The translations under genes and the position numbers were made by a program. The notes beneath the pieces were generated by a model. The model was given only the letters and a program-made list of their open reading frames with translations. It ran no database searches and was not told the origin of the DNA. DNA of 64,000 nucleotides from Diplonema japonicum. Lineage: Eukaryota > Euglenozoa > Diplonemea > Diplonemida > Diplonemidae. Each line of letters opens with the position of its first letter. The stretch's first letter is position 1. Where the stretch lies: contig OZ025648.1 of the NCBI GenBank assembly GCA_964019335.1, positions 744,001 through 808,000 of the forward strand, written 5' to 3'. Below, one piece after another: positions 18,886 through 31,100 of the stretch.

Positions 18886-21800
18886 ATGAGCTTCACACGG
18901 GTCGGCACTGTGCTTGCAGTGGCCAGCATGGTGGGGTGCCAGTGCACCGGGATGGGTGGCCCATGGTACGACTCCGCAACAGAGGACGTGATGACGGTGA
19001 GCGAAGCGGGGTGCGTGCTGAGCAGCAAGTACGGAAAGGTTCGCGTGACGGGGAAGAAGGTGTCCCCCGAGGGAGGACTGCTTGCCGCTATCGGTGTGGA
19101 GGGCCAGTGGGACTCCTTCGGCTCGCGCATCAAGTGGAGCAACGGGGTGACGTGGACGAAGAAGGTCGGCACCGAGGAGCTGCTGACGGAGCTGCGGGAC
19201 CTGAAGGACAAGCACTCCGACGCGATGGGCAGGATCGACGCTCTTGAGACGACCGTGACGCGTCTCTCGTCGTGCTGCAACTCCACTTCACCTGGGACGC
19301 CCACTTCCCCTGCTGATGTCGATGCCCTGAAGCAGTCCCTTGACGACCTGAGCGAGCGGGTGGACCTCCTGAACAAGTCGCGCACCGGCCCCGCAGGCCG
19401 CGACGGCTACTGCATGACCACCCCGAACACCACCGAGGTCTACGTCCCGAAGCAGGTCTTCGTCCACAACAGATACACCCCGACCTCGACCTGCACAGGG
19501 GAGACCGTCAACGATGACGGCTGCCGCTGGTCCTTCCACATGGAGAAGGTGCTGAACATCAGGGTGGGCGACACACTTGTCTTCTGGCGCCACGACTCGA
19601 AGGTGCACGACCTGTGGGAGTTCCAGACAGAGGCCGCCTTCGACGGATGCGACTTCTCAAAGGCGACCCTGCGTGTCGGCTCCACCGAGTTCGCCAGCTT
19701 TGAAGACACCAGAAACTACACCATGACCTTCACTGCTGCGGGAGACCACTTCTTCGGGGCGAAGTTCCCCGACTCAATGGTCACCAACGAGGTGAAGAAG
19801 AGGGAGCTGTGCTGGGATCCTACAGACCCCCCCACCGGGGCTGTCGCGGGGCAGATGCTCGGGTTTGGTGAGGGCTCGAAGATCACGATCCGTGTCCTGG
19901 ACCCCACGAAGGAGGAGATGGTGACTTGCCCGCTTTACGACCCCTCGAAGTACGGTGTGAAGGACGGGAAGGCCGCCGACTCGGAGTCTGTGGAGAAGCT
20001 GAAGGGGACGGTGGCCGCCTTGGGGCGCCAGCTCATCTTGGCGGAGGCGAGGACGGCGGAGCGGGTGCGCGAGCAAGGGCAGTCCGGGCTGACGCTGACA
20101 CGGTCTGTGGAGCAAGGCTCCGACGCCTACTACGAGCCGAGCTACGGGTCGATGGGGGCGGCGAACATCCACAACCACGCGAACACACACCACACGATAG
20201 GCCTCGGGGAGTTCGGGGCTGTCCTGAACGGTGTGCAGTTCACGACACGCCACAACGACTACTCCTTGGTGCAGCCCGACCCGACGCTGAGCCCCGACGA
20301 CTACAAGAGCGAGTGGCCCCCGAAGGCCTCTGCGATCGAAGGCCCGGAGGTTCCTCCGGCGGTGCTGGGCGCTGGGACGGTCCCCGAACAGGTGGCCGAG
20401 ATGAGGGAGTGGTTCAAGGCCTTCCACACGCAGAACAAGACGCACCGGAACTACCCCGACTACTTCAAACCTGTGTTGTGCTACCTCGAGGGGACGTGGG
20501 CGGAGCCAGCGGAGGAGGTGGCGGAACCCTTCAACTCCGAGAGGCACCACATCGACGCCGACTCGTGGATGGACCTGCACGAGAAGCTGAACTTCATGTT
20601 CAACAATGGACAGAAGCACATCCTGGAGAACCTTGCCTTCCTCCCGACCGCGATCCGCGGGATCCGCGAGGGGACCGTGTTCGAGCCACGCGAGGCACAA
20701 TGGTTCTACAGGATCTCCTGCAGGCCGGTGAAGAACGATATCCCGACAGAGCGGTTCAGGGTGAAGAACGACCTGCACGTGCAGATGAAGCAGTACAAAC
20801 CTGCGACGAGGAAGGAGCTCGGCTCGACCCCTCACGCCTTGTTTGAGATGAACCCGAAGCTGCAGGCGGACTGGGCACCCGGGGCGAAGTGGAAAAGAGG
20901 CGCCACTACAATGGAGTACGTGGACGAACTGATGTCGGACATCCCTGGGTTTGACGGACCACAGGCGTCACTCATGACGGACGAGTCGTTCGGGGTGCTG
21001 TGCGAGACGCTGAACGGGACGACAACACTCGACACGGCGCGGTACACGCGACACTTCTCCCTCGGGCACATCGACGCAATGGGGCGGACCGCGAAGAGGC
21101 GTGGCTTCAACGACTACCTCTTCGCGGCGCAGACGACGCACCCGAAGGTGTCGCCCTTGACGACCTGTGGGAACCCCGACTTCGACGGGAGGAACACGGT
21201 GGCCCCGGACCCGGTGGACACAGCGAGGCAGGCAGAGTGCCAGAAGATCACGACGAGGGAGGGGTGCACGACGACCTGGGAGGCGGCGGAGGTGAAGGCG
21301 GCGGAAGGGGCGAAGTGCTCATGGGCCGGGGCGAAGGTCGGCTGCATCTACAAGAAGTGCTGGACGCAGCGCTGGTCGTACGCGATCCCCCTCGAGGTCG
21401 TGTACCTCACCCCACTCCTGAAGTGGAACCCTTACAACATCGAGTACCACGAGAAGAAGACCCCCGGCTACGACGCGGTGAAGAAGATGACAACGAACAC
21501 AGGGCTCTCTCCAGGGACACCCTTCAAGGGAAGCAGGCAGGACCTGTTCTTCAGAACCCCTGCAGAGCTGTTCAAGGATCAACTGCACCCGGACCCCGCC
21601 GACTCGTCGGGGGGCGAGACCTTCGTGGAGGACAAGAACGGGGTGGTGAGGAAGACGCGGGCCTCGGGGACCTGGGTGTTCACCCCGGAGATCGAAGGGG
21701 TGGGGGCCGTGCGGACGAGGTACCCCGTGTTCCCTGTCCACGAGCATGGGAACACGGTCTGGAAGGAGGCAAAGGCTGTGGCGGACCTGGTGATGATGAA

Positions 21801-22173
21801 GGACACGAACGCGGACGTGCGGGAGGTGATCAACGAGGCAAGAGGGGGCGGGTTCGGGGTGGAGCTGAGGCTGGGTGGCGGGGGCCACGACCACTACATC
21901 AAGATCGAGCCGGAGGAGCTGGAGCAGGCCCGGGCCGGGACCAAGACAGAGTTCCTGAAGATCAGCGACACACGCAACGCCCACGCCCACACCGTGATGG
22001 TGGTATACGACCGCACTGCAAAGAAGTGGAACCTCAAGGCATGCAATCAGAACAACAACTTCGTCCCTTGCCCAGCCAGCGTCATCGCCTCCGGTGGCTG
22101 CGCCTCGTCCCCCGTCAACTGCTGCGCAGGGAAGTGCCCCGACGGACACTTCTACCTCGCACCGCCATTCTGA
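18886..22173 (+). CDS. Secreted histidine-rich protein, array copy 2
   Basis: 1,095 residues, identical to copy 1 as far as I can read after the first codons (MSF instead of MTSF). Same domain order: signal peptide, beta module, coiled coil, GPAGRDG, phytocyanin-like domain (H241, C255, H288), histidine-rich centre, two H-x-H motifs near the C-terminus, cysteine-rich end. It has the unit-internal leader (acceptor at 18847) and so may be expressed differently from copy 1, whose leader is unrelated. Confidence 0.8.
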   Translation: MSFTRVGTVLAVASMVGCQCTGMGGPWYDSATEDVMTVSEAGCVLSSKYGKVRVTGKKVSPEGGLLAAIGVEGQWDSFGSRIKWSNGVTWTKKVGTEELLTELRDLKDKHSDAMGRIDALETTVTRLSSCCNSTSPGTPTSPADVDALKQSLDDLSERVDLLNKSRTGPAGRDGYCMTTPNTTEVYVPKQVFVHNRYTPTSTCTGETVNDDGCRWSFHMEKVLNIRVGDTLVFWRHDSKVHDLWEFQTEAAFDGCDFSKATLRVGSTEFASFEDTRNYTMTFTAAGDHFFGAKFPDSMVTNEVKKRELCWDPTDPPTGAVAGQMLGFGEGSKITIRVLDPTKEEMVTCPLYDPSKYGVKDGKAADSESVEKLKGTVAALGRQLILAEARTAERVREQGQSGLTLTRSVEQGSDAYYEPSYGSMGAANIHNHANTHHTIGLGEFGAVLNGVQFTTRHNDYSLVQPDPTLSPDDYKSEWPPKASAIEGPEVPPAVLGAGTVPEQVAEMREWFKAFHTQNKTHRNYPDYFKPVLCYLEGTWAEPAEEVAEPFNSERHHIDADSWMDLHEKLNFMFNNGQKHILENLAFLPTAIRGIREGTVFEPREAQWFYRISCRPVKNDIPTERFRVKNDLHVQMKQYKPATRKELGSTPHALFEMNPKLQADWAPGAKWKRGATTMEYVDELMSDIPGFDGPQASLMTDESFGVLCETLNGTTTLDTARYTRHFSLGHIDAMGRTAKRRGFNDYLFAAQTTHPKVSPLTTCGNPDFDGRNTVAPDPVDTARQAECQKITTREGCTTTWEAAEVKAAEGAKCSWAGAKVGCIYKKCWTQRWSYAIPLEVVYLTPLLKWNPYNIEYHEKKTPGYDAVKKMTTNTGLSPGTPFKGSRQDLFFRTPAELFKDQLHPDPADSSGGETFVEDKNGVVRKTRASGTWVFTPEIEGVGAVRTRYPVFPVHEHGNTVWKEAKAVADLVMMKDTNADVREVINEARGGGFGVELRLGGGGHDHYIKIEPEELEQARAGTKTEFLKISDTRNAHAHTVMVVYDRTAKKWNLKACNQNNNFVPCPASVIASGGCASSPVNCCAGKCPDGHFYLAPPF

Positions 22174-23495
22174 TAGAGGCCATAGTGATGAAGTGAAGGG
22201 GAAAAAAAAAAAGTAAAACGAATCATAAACCAATTCCTGTATTTTTTTTTCTTCCGATTATGTTTTTCTTTCCATTCGTTTTCTTCCCCCTCCAAGTTTC
22301 ATTTGTTTTTGAACGGCTGTAGCTGTGATGTAGCATGAGCTTAAGGTTCGCTGTTCGTGTATCACCAACCCCAGTTTTTTTTTTGTTCTTGGATAATCAA
22401 GTAAGACTGGTTTGGGGTTCTATTGTTTAAGAAGAAGAAAAAAAAGAGAAACAAATGATGAATAAAGACAAAGGAGAGGAAAGGAGGCAGAAGAGAAGGG
22501 AAAAGAAAACCAACAAAAAAAGAAGAAGAAAAAAGATAGCGTTGTAATTTTAATTTTACCCTCTAATATATCCACACAGAGCTCTTGGGTGGGCTTTGGG
22601 AATTTTTGGATGTCAGTTGAAGATTTAGATTTTAGAATCCAGCCTTTTTAGGTGTGAATTTTGATTCTTATGATTAAAAAAAAGAACAAAGAACAAAGCA
22701 GGATATTCCAGAACACATGGTTTAAAAAAAGAAGAAGAAGAAAATGGGGGAAAACAAAGCAGCCATTGTGGATTGGTGTTGTGGGTTGCTGCTAACACTT
22801 CCCACCCTGTGACAATTTTATCTCCCCCCCTTTATTTTTGCGGCATTATCTTTGATGTCATAACTTTGCAAATATTCCTCTTTTTTTTTTAATATTTTTA
22901 TTTTATTTATTTTCTATTTATTCCCTCCCTCCTATCTCTGCTAAAAGAAGAAGAAAATGTAAAGAAAATAAAGAGAAAAACAAAAGGGATAACCTCTGCT
23001 GGATTTGCTTTTTTTTTTTCTTCTTTCTTTTTCCCTTTTTTTTAAATGCATGCTTGTACCCCCCCCCTTCATTCCGAGGCCTTGTGGTCAGAGATCGAGT
23101 GTAAAACAAAAACTGAAGGAAGGAAAAGGAAAAAAAATCTGAAGAGGGAAAACCCCCCCCCCCGAAAAAGAAGAAAGAAGCGTCGTGGTAACGCAAAAAT
23201 CGTAAAATAATTTCTGTTTTTTTGCTGTTATCCTCTCCTTCTTCCTCTTCTTCTTCTTCTCCTTCTTCATCCTTCCCTTACCTTTCTTTCTATTCCTCTT
23301 CTTTTATTTCAAGATAAACATGAAAAAAAAGGACTAAGAAAATACCAATAAAATGGCGTCATAAAACGCCACACTCGAGACCTCCTCCTTCGCTTCCCCT
23401 TCCCCTTCCCCACTTACTACCGTGTTGAGCATTATTTACCTTTTTCTTCCGTTTTAGTTCAAAAAAAAGAATCAAAAAAAATCAGAAGACACACG
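22174..23495. other. Array spacer 2
   Basis: Reads as identical to array spacer 1, shifted by 4,610 bases, homopolymers included. Confidence 0.7.
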
Positions 23496-26400
23496 ATGAG
23501 CTTCACACGGGTCGGCACTGTGCTTGCAGTGGCCAGCATGGTGGGGTGCCAGTGCACCGGGATGGGTGGCCCATGGTACGACTCCGCAACAGAGGACGTG
23601 ATGACGGTGAGCGAAGCGGGGTGCGTGCTGAGCAGCAAGTACGGAAAGGTTCGCGTGACGGGGAAGAAGGTGTCCCCCGAGGGAGGACTGCTTGCCGCTA
23701 TCGGTGTGGAGGGCCAGTGGGACTCCTTCGGCTCGCGCATCAAGTGGAGCAACGGGGTGACGTGGACGAAGAAGGTCGGCACCGAGGAGCTGCTGACGGA
23801 GCTGCGGGACCTGAAGGACAAGCACTCCGACGCGATGGGCAGGATCGACGCTCTTGAGACGACCGTGACGCGTCTCTCGTCGTGCTGCAACTCCACTTCA
23901 CCTGGGACGCCCACTTCCCCTGCTGATGTCGATGCCCTGAAGCAGTCCCTTGACGACCTGAGCGAGCGGGTGGACCTCCTGAACAAGTCGCGCACCGGCC
24001 CCGCAGGCCGCGACGGCTACTGCATGACCACCCCGAACACCACCGAGGTCTACGTCCCGAAGCAGGTCTTCGTCCACAACAGATACACCCCGACCTCGAC
24101 CTGCACAGGGGAGACCGTCAACGATGACGGCTGCCGCTGGTCCTTCCACATGGAGAAGGTGCTGAACATCAGGGTGGGCGACACACTTGTCTTCTGGCGC
24201 CACGACTCGAAGGTGCACGACCTGTGGGAGTTCCAGACAGAGGCCGCCTTCGACGGATGCGACTTCTCAAAGGCGACCCTGCGTGTCGGCTCCACCGAGT
24301 TCGCCAGCTTTGAAGACACCAGAAACTACACCATGACCTTCACTGCTGCGGGAGACCACTTCTTCGGGGCGAAGTTCCCCGACTCAATGGTCACCAACGA
24401 GGTGAAGAAGAGGGAGCTGTGCTGGGATCCTACAGACCCCCCCACCGGGGCTGTCGCGGGGCAGATGCTCGGGTTTGGTGAGGGCTCGAAGATCACGATC
24501 CGTGTCCTGGACCCCACGAAGGAGGAGATGGTGACTTGCCCGCTTTACGACCCCTCGAAGTACGGTGTGAAGGACGGGAAGGCCGCCGACTCGGAGTCTG
24601 TGGAGAAGCTGAAGGGGACGGTGGCCGCCTTGGGGCGCCAGCTCATCTTGGCGGAGGCGAGGACGGCGGAGCGGGTGCGCGAGCAAGGGCAGTCCGGGCT
24701 GACGCTGACACGGTCTGTGGAGCAAGGCTCCGACGCCTACTACGAGCCGAGCTACGGGTCGATGGGGGCGGCGAACATCCACAACCACGCGAACACACAC
24801 CACACGATAGGCCTCGGGGAGTTCGGGGCTGTCCTGAACGGTGTGCAGTTCACGACACGCCACAACGACTACTCCTTGGTGCAGCCCGACCCGACGCTGA
24901 GCCCCGACGACTACAAGAGCGAGTGGCCCCCGAAGGCCTCTGCGATCGAAGGCCCGGAGGTTCCTCCGGCGGTGCTGGGCGCTGGGACGGTCCCCGAACA
25001 GGTGGCCGAGATGAGGGAGTGGTTCAAGGCCTTCCACACGCAGAACAAGACGCACCGGAACTACCCCGACTACTTCAAACCTGTGTTGTGCTACCTCGAG
25101 GGGACGTGGGCGGAGCCAGCGGAGGAGGTGGCGGAACCCTTCAACTCCGAGAGGCACCACATCGACGCCGACTCGTGGATGGACCTGCACGAGAAGCTGA
25201 ACTTCATGTTCAACAATGGACAGAAGCACATCCTGGAGAACCTTGCCTTCCTCCCGACCGCGATCCGCGGGATCCGCGAGGGGACCGTGTTCGAGCCACG
25301 CGAGGCACAATGGTTCTACAGGATCTCCTGCAGGCCGGTGAAGAACGATATCCCGACAGAGCGGTTCAGGGTGAAGAACGACCTGCACGTGCAGATGAAG
25401 CAGTACAAACCTGCGACGAGGAAGGAGCTCGGCTCGACCCCTCACGCCTTGTTTGAGATGAACCCGAAGCTGCAGGCGGACTGGGCACCCGGGGCGAAGT
25501 GGAAAAGAGGCGCCACTACAATGGAGTACGTGGACGAACTGATGTCGGACATCCCTGGGTTTGACGGACCACAGGCGTCACTCATGACGGACGAGTCGTT
25601 CGGGGTGCTGTGCGAGACGCTGAACGGGACGACAACACTCGACACGGCGCGGTACACGCGACACTTCTCCCTCGGGCACATCGACGCAATGGGGCGGACC
25701 GCGAAGAGGCGTGGCTTCAACGACTACCTCTTCGCGGCGCAGACGACGCACCCGAAGGTGTCGCCCTTGACGACCTGTGGGAACCCCGACTTCGACGGGA
25801 GGAACACGGTGGCCCCGGACCCGGTGGACACAGCGAGGCAGGCAGAGTGCCAGAAGATCACGACGAGGGAGGGGTGCACGACGACCTGGGAGGCGGCGGA
25901 GGTGAAGGCGGCGGAAGGGGCGAAGTGCTCATGGGCCGGGGCGAAGGTCGGCTGCATCTACAAGAAGTGCTGGACGCAGCGCTGGTCGTACGCGATCCCC
26001 CTCGAGGTCGTGTACCTCACCCCACTCCTGAAGTGGAACCCTTACAACATCGAGTACCACGAGAAGAAGACCCCCGGCTACGACGCGGTGAAGAAGATGA
26101 CAACGAACACAGGGCTCTCTCCAGGGACACCCTTCAAGGGAAGCAGGCAGGACCTGTTCTTCAGAACCCCTGCAGAGCTGTTCAAGGATCAACTGCACCC
26201 GGACCCCGCCGACTCGTCGGGGGGCGAGACCTTCGTGGAGGACAAGAACGGGGTGGTGAGGAAGACGCGGGCCTCGGGGACCTGGGTGTTCACCCCGGAG
26301 ATCGAAGGGGTGGGGGCCGTGCGGACGAGGTACCCCGTGTTCCCTGTCCACGAGCATGGGAACACGGTCTGGAAGGAGGCAAAGGCTGTGGCGGACCTGG

Positions 26401-26783
26401 TGATGATGAAGGACACGAACGCGGACGTGCGGGAGGTGATCAACGAGGCAAGAGGGGGCGGGTTCGGGGTGGAGCTGAGGCTGGGTGGCGGGGGCCACGA
26501 CCACTACATCAAGATCGAGCCGGAGGAGCTGGAGCAGGCCCGGGCCGGGACCAAGACAGAGTTCCTGAAGATCAGCGACACACGCAACGCCCACGCCCAC
26601 ACCGTGATGGTGGTATACGACCGCACTGCAAAGAAGTGGAACCTCAAGGCATGCAATCAGAACAACAACTTCGTCCCTTGCCCAGCCAGCGTCATCGCCT
26701 CCGGTGGCTGCGCCTCGTCCCCCGTCAACTGCTGCGCAGGGAAGTGCCCCGACGGACACTTCTACCTCGCACCGCCATTCTGA
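23496..26783 (+). CDS. Secreted histidine-rich protein, array copy 3
   Basis: 1,095 residues with the same protein sequence as copy 2. Nothing distinguishes it from copy 2 in coding or flanking DNA, which implies very recent amplification, active homogenisation, or an assembly duplication. Confidence 0.8.
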   Translation: MSFTRVGTVLAVASMVGCQCTGMGGPWYDSATEDVMTVSEAGCVLSSKYGKVRVTGKKVSPEGGLLAAIGVEGQWDSFGSRIKWSNGVTWTKKVGTEELLTELRDLKDKHSDAMGRIDALETTVTRLSSCCNSTSPGTPTSPADVDALKQSLDDLSERVDLLNKSRTGPAGRDGYCMTTPNTTEVYVPKQVFVHNRYTPTSTCTGETVNDDGCRWSFHMEKVLNIRVGDTLVFWRHDSKVHDLWEFQTEAAFDGCDFSKATLRVGSTEFASFEDTRNYTMTFTAAGDHFFGAKFPDSMVTNEVKKRELCWDPTDPPTGAVAGQMLGFGEGSKITIRVLDPTKEEMVTCPLYDPSKYGVKDGKAADSESVEKLKGTVAALGRQLILAEARTAERVREQGQSGLTLTRSVEQGSDAYYEPSYGSMGAANIHNHANTHHTIGLGEFGAVLNGVQFTTRHNDYSLVQPDPTLSPDDYKSEWPPKASAIEGPEVPPAVLGAGTVPEQVAEMREWFKAFHTQNKTHRNYPDYFKPVLCYLEGTWAEPAEEVAEPFNSERHHIDADSWMDLHEKLNFMFNNGQKHILENLAFLPTAIRGIREGTVFEPREAQWFYRISCRPVKNDIPTERFRVKNDLHVQMKQYKPATRKELGSTPHALFEMNPKLQADWAPGAKWKRGATTMEYVDELMSDIPGFDGPQASLMTDESFGVLCETLNGTTTLDTARYTRHFSLGHIDAMGRTAKRRGFNDYLFAAQTTHPKVSPLTTCGNPDFDGRNTVAPDPVDTARQAECQKITTREGCTTTWEAAEVKAAEGAKCSWAGAKVGCIYKKCWTQRWSYAIPLEVVYLTPLLKWNPYNIEYHEKKTPGYDAVKKMTTNTGLSPGTPFKGSRQDLFFRTPAELFKDQLHPDPADSSGGETFVEDKNGVVRKTRASGTWVFTPEIEGVGAVRTRYPVFPVHEHGNTVWKEAKAVADLVMMKDTNADVREVINEARGGGFGVELRLGGGGHDHYIKIEPEELEQARAGTKTEFLKISDTRNAHAHTVMVVYDRTAKKWNLKACNQNNNFVPCPASVIASGGCASSPVNCCAGKCPDGHFYLAPPF

Positions 26784-28105
26784 TAGAGGCCATAGTGATG
26801 AAGTGAAGGGGAAAAAAAAAAAGTAAAACGAATCATAAACCAATTCCTGTATTTTTTTTTCTTCCGATTATGTTTTTCTTTCCATTCGTTTTCTTCCCCC
26901 TCCAAGTTTCATTTGTTTTTGAACGGCTGTAGCTGTGATGTAGCATGAGCTTAAGGTTCGCTGTTCGTGTATCACCAACCCCAGTTTTTTTTTTGTTCTT
27001 GGATAATCAAGTAAGACTGGTTTGGGGTTCTATTGTTTAAGAAGAAGAAAAAAAAGAGAAACAAATGATGAATAAAGACAAAGGAGAGGAAAGGAGGCAG
27101 AAGAGAAGGGAAAAGAAAACCAACAAAAAAAGAAGAAGAAAAAAGATAGCGTTGTAATTTTAATTTTACCCTCTAATATATCCACACAGAGCTCTTGGGT
27201 GGGCTTTGGGAATTTTTGGATGTCAGTTGAAGATTTAGATTTTAGAATCCAGCCTTTTTAGGTGTGAATTTTGATTCTTATGATTAAAAAAAAGAACAAA
27301 GAACAAAGCAGGATATTCCAGAACACATGGTTTAAAAAAAGAAGAAGAAGAAAATGGGGGAAAACAAAGCAGCCATTGTGGATTGGTGTTGTGGGTTGCT
27401 GCTAACACTTCCCACCCTGTGACAATTTTATCTCCCCCCCTTTATTTTTGCGGCATTATCTTTGATGTCATAACTTTGCAAATATTCCTCTTTTTTTTTT
27501 AATATTTTTATTTTATTTATTTTCTATTTATTCCCTCCCTCCTATCTCTGCTAAAAGAAGAAGAAAATGTAAAGAAAATAAAGAGAAAAACAAAAGGGAT
27601 AACCTCTGCTGGATTTGCTTTTTTTTTTTCTTCTTTCTTTTTCCCTTTTTTTTAAATGCATGCTTGTACCCCCCCCCTTCATTCCGAGGCCTTGTGGTCA
27701 GAGATCGAGTGTAAAACAAAAACTGAAGGAAGGAAAAGGAAAAAAAATCTGAAGAGGGAAAACCCCCCCCCCCGAAAAAGAAGAAAGAAGCGTCGTGGTA
27801 ACGCAAAAATCGTAAAATAATTTCTGTTTTTTTGCTGTTATCCTCTCCTTCTTCCTCTTCTTCTTCTTCTCCTTCTTCATCCTTCCCTTACCTTTCTTTC
27901 TATTCCTCTTCTTTTATTTCAAGATAAACATGAAAAAAAAGGACTAAGAAAATACCAATAAAATGGCGTCATAAAACGCCACACTCGAGACCTCCTCCTT
28001 CGCTTCCCCTTCCCCTTCCCCACTTACTACCGTGTTGAGCATTATTTACCTTTTTCTTCCGTTTTAGTTCAAAAAAAAGAATCAAAAAAAATCAGAAGAC
28101 ACACG
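26784..28105. other. Array spacer 3
   Basis: Reads as identical to spacers 1 and 2; ends in the shared leader acceptor at 28067. Confidence 0.7.
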
Positions 28106-31100
28106 ATGAGCTTCACACGGGTCGGCACTGTGCTTGCAGTGGCCAGCATGGTGGGGTGCCAGTGCACCGGGATGGGTGGCCCATGGTACGACTCCGCAAC
28201 AGAGGACGTGATGACGGTGAGCGAAGCGGGGTGCGTGCTGAGCAGCAAGTACGGAAAGGTTCGCGTGACGGGGAAGAAGGTGTCCCCCGAGGGAGGACTG
28301 CTTGCCGCTATCGGTGTGGAGGGCCAGTGGGACTCCTTCGGCTCGCGCATCAAGTGGAGCAACGGGGTGACGTGGACGAAGAAGGTCGGCACCGAGGAGC
28401 TGCTGACGGAGCTGCGGGACCTGAAGGACAAGCACTCCGACGCGATGGGCAGGATCGACGCTCTTGAGACGACCGTGACGCGTCTCTCGTCGTGCTGCAA
28501 CTCCACTTCACCTGGGACGCCCACTTCCCCTGCTGATGTCGATGCCCTGAAGCAGTCCCTTGACGACCTGAGCGAGCGGGTGGACCTCCTGAACAAGTCG
28601 CGCACCGGCCCCGCAGGCCGCGACGGCTACTGCATGACCACCCCGAACACCACCGAGGTCTACGTCCCGAAGCAGGTCTTCGTCCACAACAGATACACCC
28701 CGACCTCGACCTGCACAGGGGAGACCGTCAACGATGACGGCTGCCGCTGGTCCTTCCACATGGAGAAGGTGCTGAACATCAGGGTGGGCGACACACTTGT
28801 CTTCTGGCGCCACGACTCGAAGGTGCACGACCTGTGGGAGTTCCAGACAGAGGCCGCCTTCGACGGATGCGACTTCTCAAAGGCGACCCTGCGTGTCGGC
28901 TCCACCGAGTTCGCCAGCTTTGAAGACACCAGAAACTACACCATGACCTTCACTGCTGCGGGAGACCACTTCTTCGGGGCGAAGTTCCCCGACTCAATGG
29001 TCACCAACGAGGTGAAGAAGAGGGAGCTGTGCTGGGATCCTACAGACCCCCCCACCGGGGCTGTCGCGGGGCAGATGCTCGGGTTTGGTGAGGGCTCGAA
29101 GATCACGATCCGTGTCCTGGACCCCACGAAGGAGGAGATGGTGACTTGCCCGCTTTACGACCCCTCGAAGTACGGTGTGAAGGACGGGAAGGCCGCCGAC
29201 TCGGAGTCTGTGGAGAAGCTGAAGGGGACGGTGGCCGCCTTGGGGCGCCAGCTCATCTTGGCGGAGGCGAGGACGGCGGAGCGGGTGCGCGAGCAAGGGC
29301 AGTCCGGGCTGACGCTGACACGGTCTGTGGAGCAAGGCTCCGACGCCTACTACGAGCCGAGCTACGGGTCGATGGGGGCGGCGAACATCCACAACCACGC
29401 GAACACACACCACACGATAGGCCTCGGGGAGTTCGGGGCTGTCCTGAACGGTGTGCAGTTCACGACACGCCACAACGACTACTCCTTGGTGCAGCCCGAC
29501 CCGACGCTGAGCCCCGACGACTACAAGAGCGAGTGGCCCCCGAAGGCCTCTGCGATCGAAGGCCCGGAGGTTCCTCCGGCGGTGCTGGGCGCTGGGACGG
29601 TCCCCGAACAGGTGGCCGAGATGAGGGAGTGGTTCAAGGCCTTCCACACGCAGAACAAGACGCACCGGAACTACCCCGACTACTTCAAACCTGTGTTGTG
29701 CTACCTCGAGGGGACGTGGGCGGAGCCAGCGGAGGAGGTGGCGGAACCCTTCAACTCCGAGAGGCACCACATCGACGCCGACTCGTGGATGGACCTGCAC
29801 GAGAAGCTGAACTTCATGTTCAACAATGGACAGAAGCACATCCTGGAGAACCTTGCCTTCCTCCCGACCGCGATCCGCGGGATCCGCGAGGGGACCGTGT
29901 TCGAGCCACGCGAGGCACAATGGTTCTACAGGATCTCCTGCAGGCCGGTGAAGAACGATATCCCGACAGAGCGGTTCAGGGTGAAGAACGACCTGCACGT
30001 GCAGATGAAGCAGTACAAACCTGCGACGAGGAAGGAGCTCGGCTCGACCCCTCACGCCTTGTTTGAGATGAACCCGAAGCTGCAGGCGGACTGGGCACCC
30101 GGGGCGAAGTGGAAAAGAGGCGCCACTACAATGGAGTACGTGGACGAACTGATGTCGGACATCCCTGGGTTTGACGGACCACAGGCGTCACTCATGACGG
30201 ACGAGTCGTTCGGGGTGCTGTGCGAGAACGTAAACGGGACGGCAACACTCGACACATCACGGTACACGCGACACTTCTCTCAGGCAGGCATTGACGCAAT
30301 GGGCCGCACAGGCAAGAGGCGTGGCTTCAACGACTACCTCTTCGCAGCACAGACGACGCACCCGAAGGTGTCGCCCTTGTCAACCTGTGGGAACCCCGAC
30401 CTCGACGGGAGGGGCGCGGTGGCCCCCAACGCTGACGACCAAGCAAGGCAGACAGAGTGTGCATCCATCTTCGAGAGGAAACTGTGCGTCGTGAAGACCT
30501 GGGAAGGAAACGAAGTACAAGGAGCGGAAAGCGCAAAGTGCTCATGGCTTGGCTTAGCTGCCGGCGGCTGCATCTACAAGAAGTGCTGGACGCAGCGCTG
30601 GTCGTACGCGATCCCCCTCGAGGTCGTGTACCTCACCCCACTCCTGAAGTGGAACCCTTACAACATCGAGTACCACGAGAAGAAGACCCCCGGCTACGAC
30701 GCGGTGAAGAAGATGACAACGAACACAGGGCTCTCTCCAGGGACACCCTTCAAGGGAAGCAGGCAGGACCTGTTCTTCAGAACCCCTGCAGAGCTGTTCA
30801 AGGATCAACTGCACCCGGACCCCGCCGACTCGTCGGGGGGCGAGACCTTCGTGGAGGACAAGAACGGGGTGGTGAGGAAGACGCGGGCCTCGGGGACCTG
30901 GGTGTTCACCCCGGAGATCGAAGGGGTGGGGGCCGTGCGGACGAGGTACCCCGTGTTCCCTGTCCACGAGCATGGGAACACGGTCTGGAAGGAGGCAAAG
31001 GCTGTGGCGGACCTGGTGATGGGCGACAAGAGTGGTTACGTAAACAGGATCATCAACGAGCCAAGAGGGGGCGGGTTCGGGGTGGAGCTGAGGCTGGGTG

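Larger units (their letters stand above)
14278..31021 (+). repeat. Tandem array of a 4,610-bp unit (three full units plus a fourth gene)
   Basis: Corresponding codons lie exactly 4,610 bases apart (14279, 18889, 23499, 28109). Each full unit is one coding region plus ~1.32 kb of spacer. Coding and spacer sequence, including homopolymer lengths, read as the same in units 1-3. Homology begins inside codon 2 of copy 1, so the left junction is within the gene; the right limit of near-identity is in copy 4 near 31021. Confidence 0.95.
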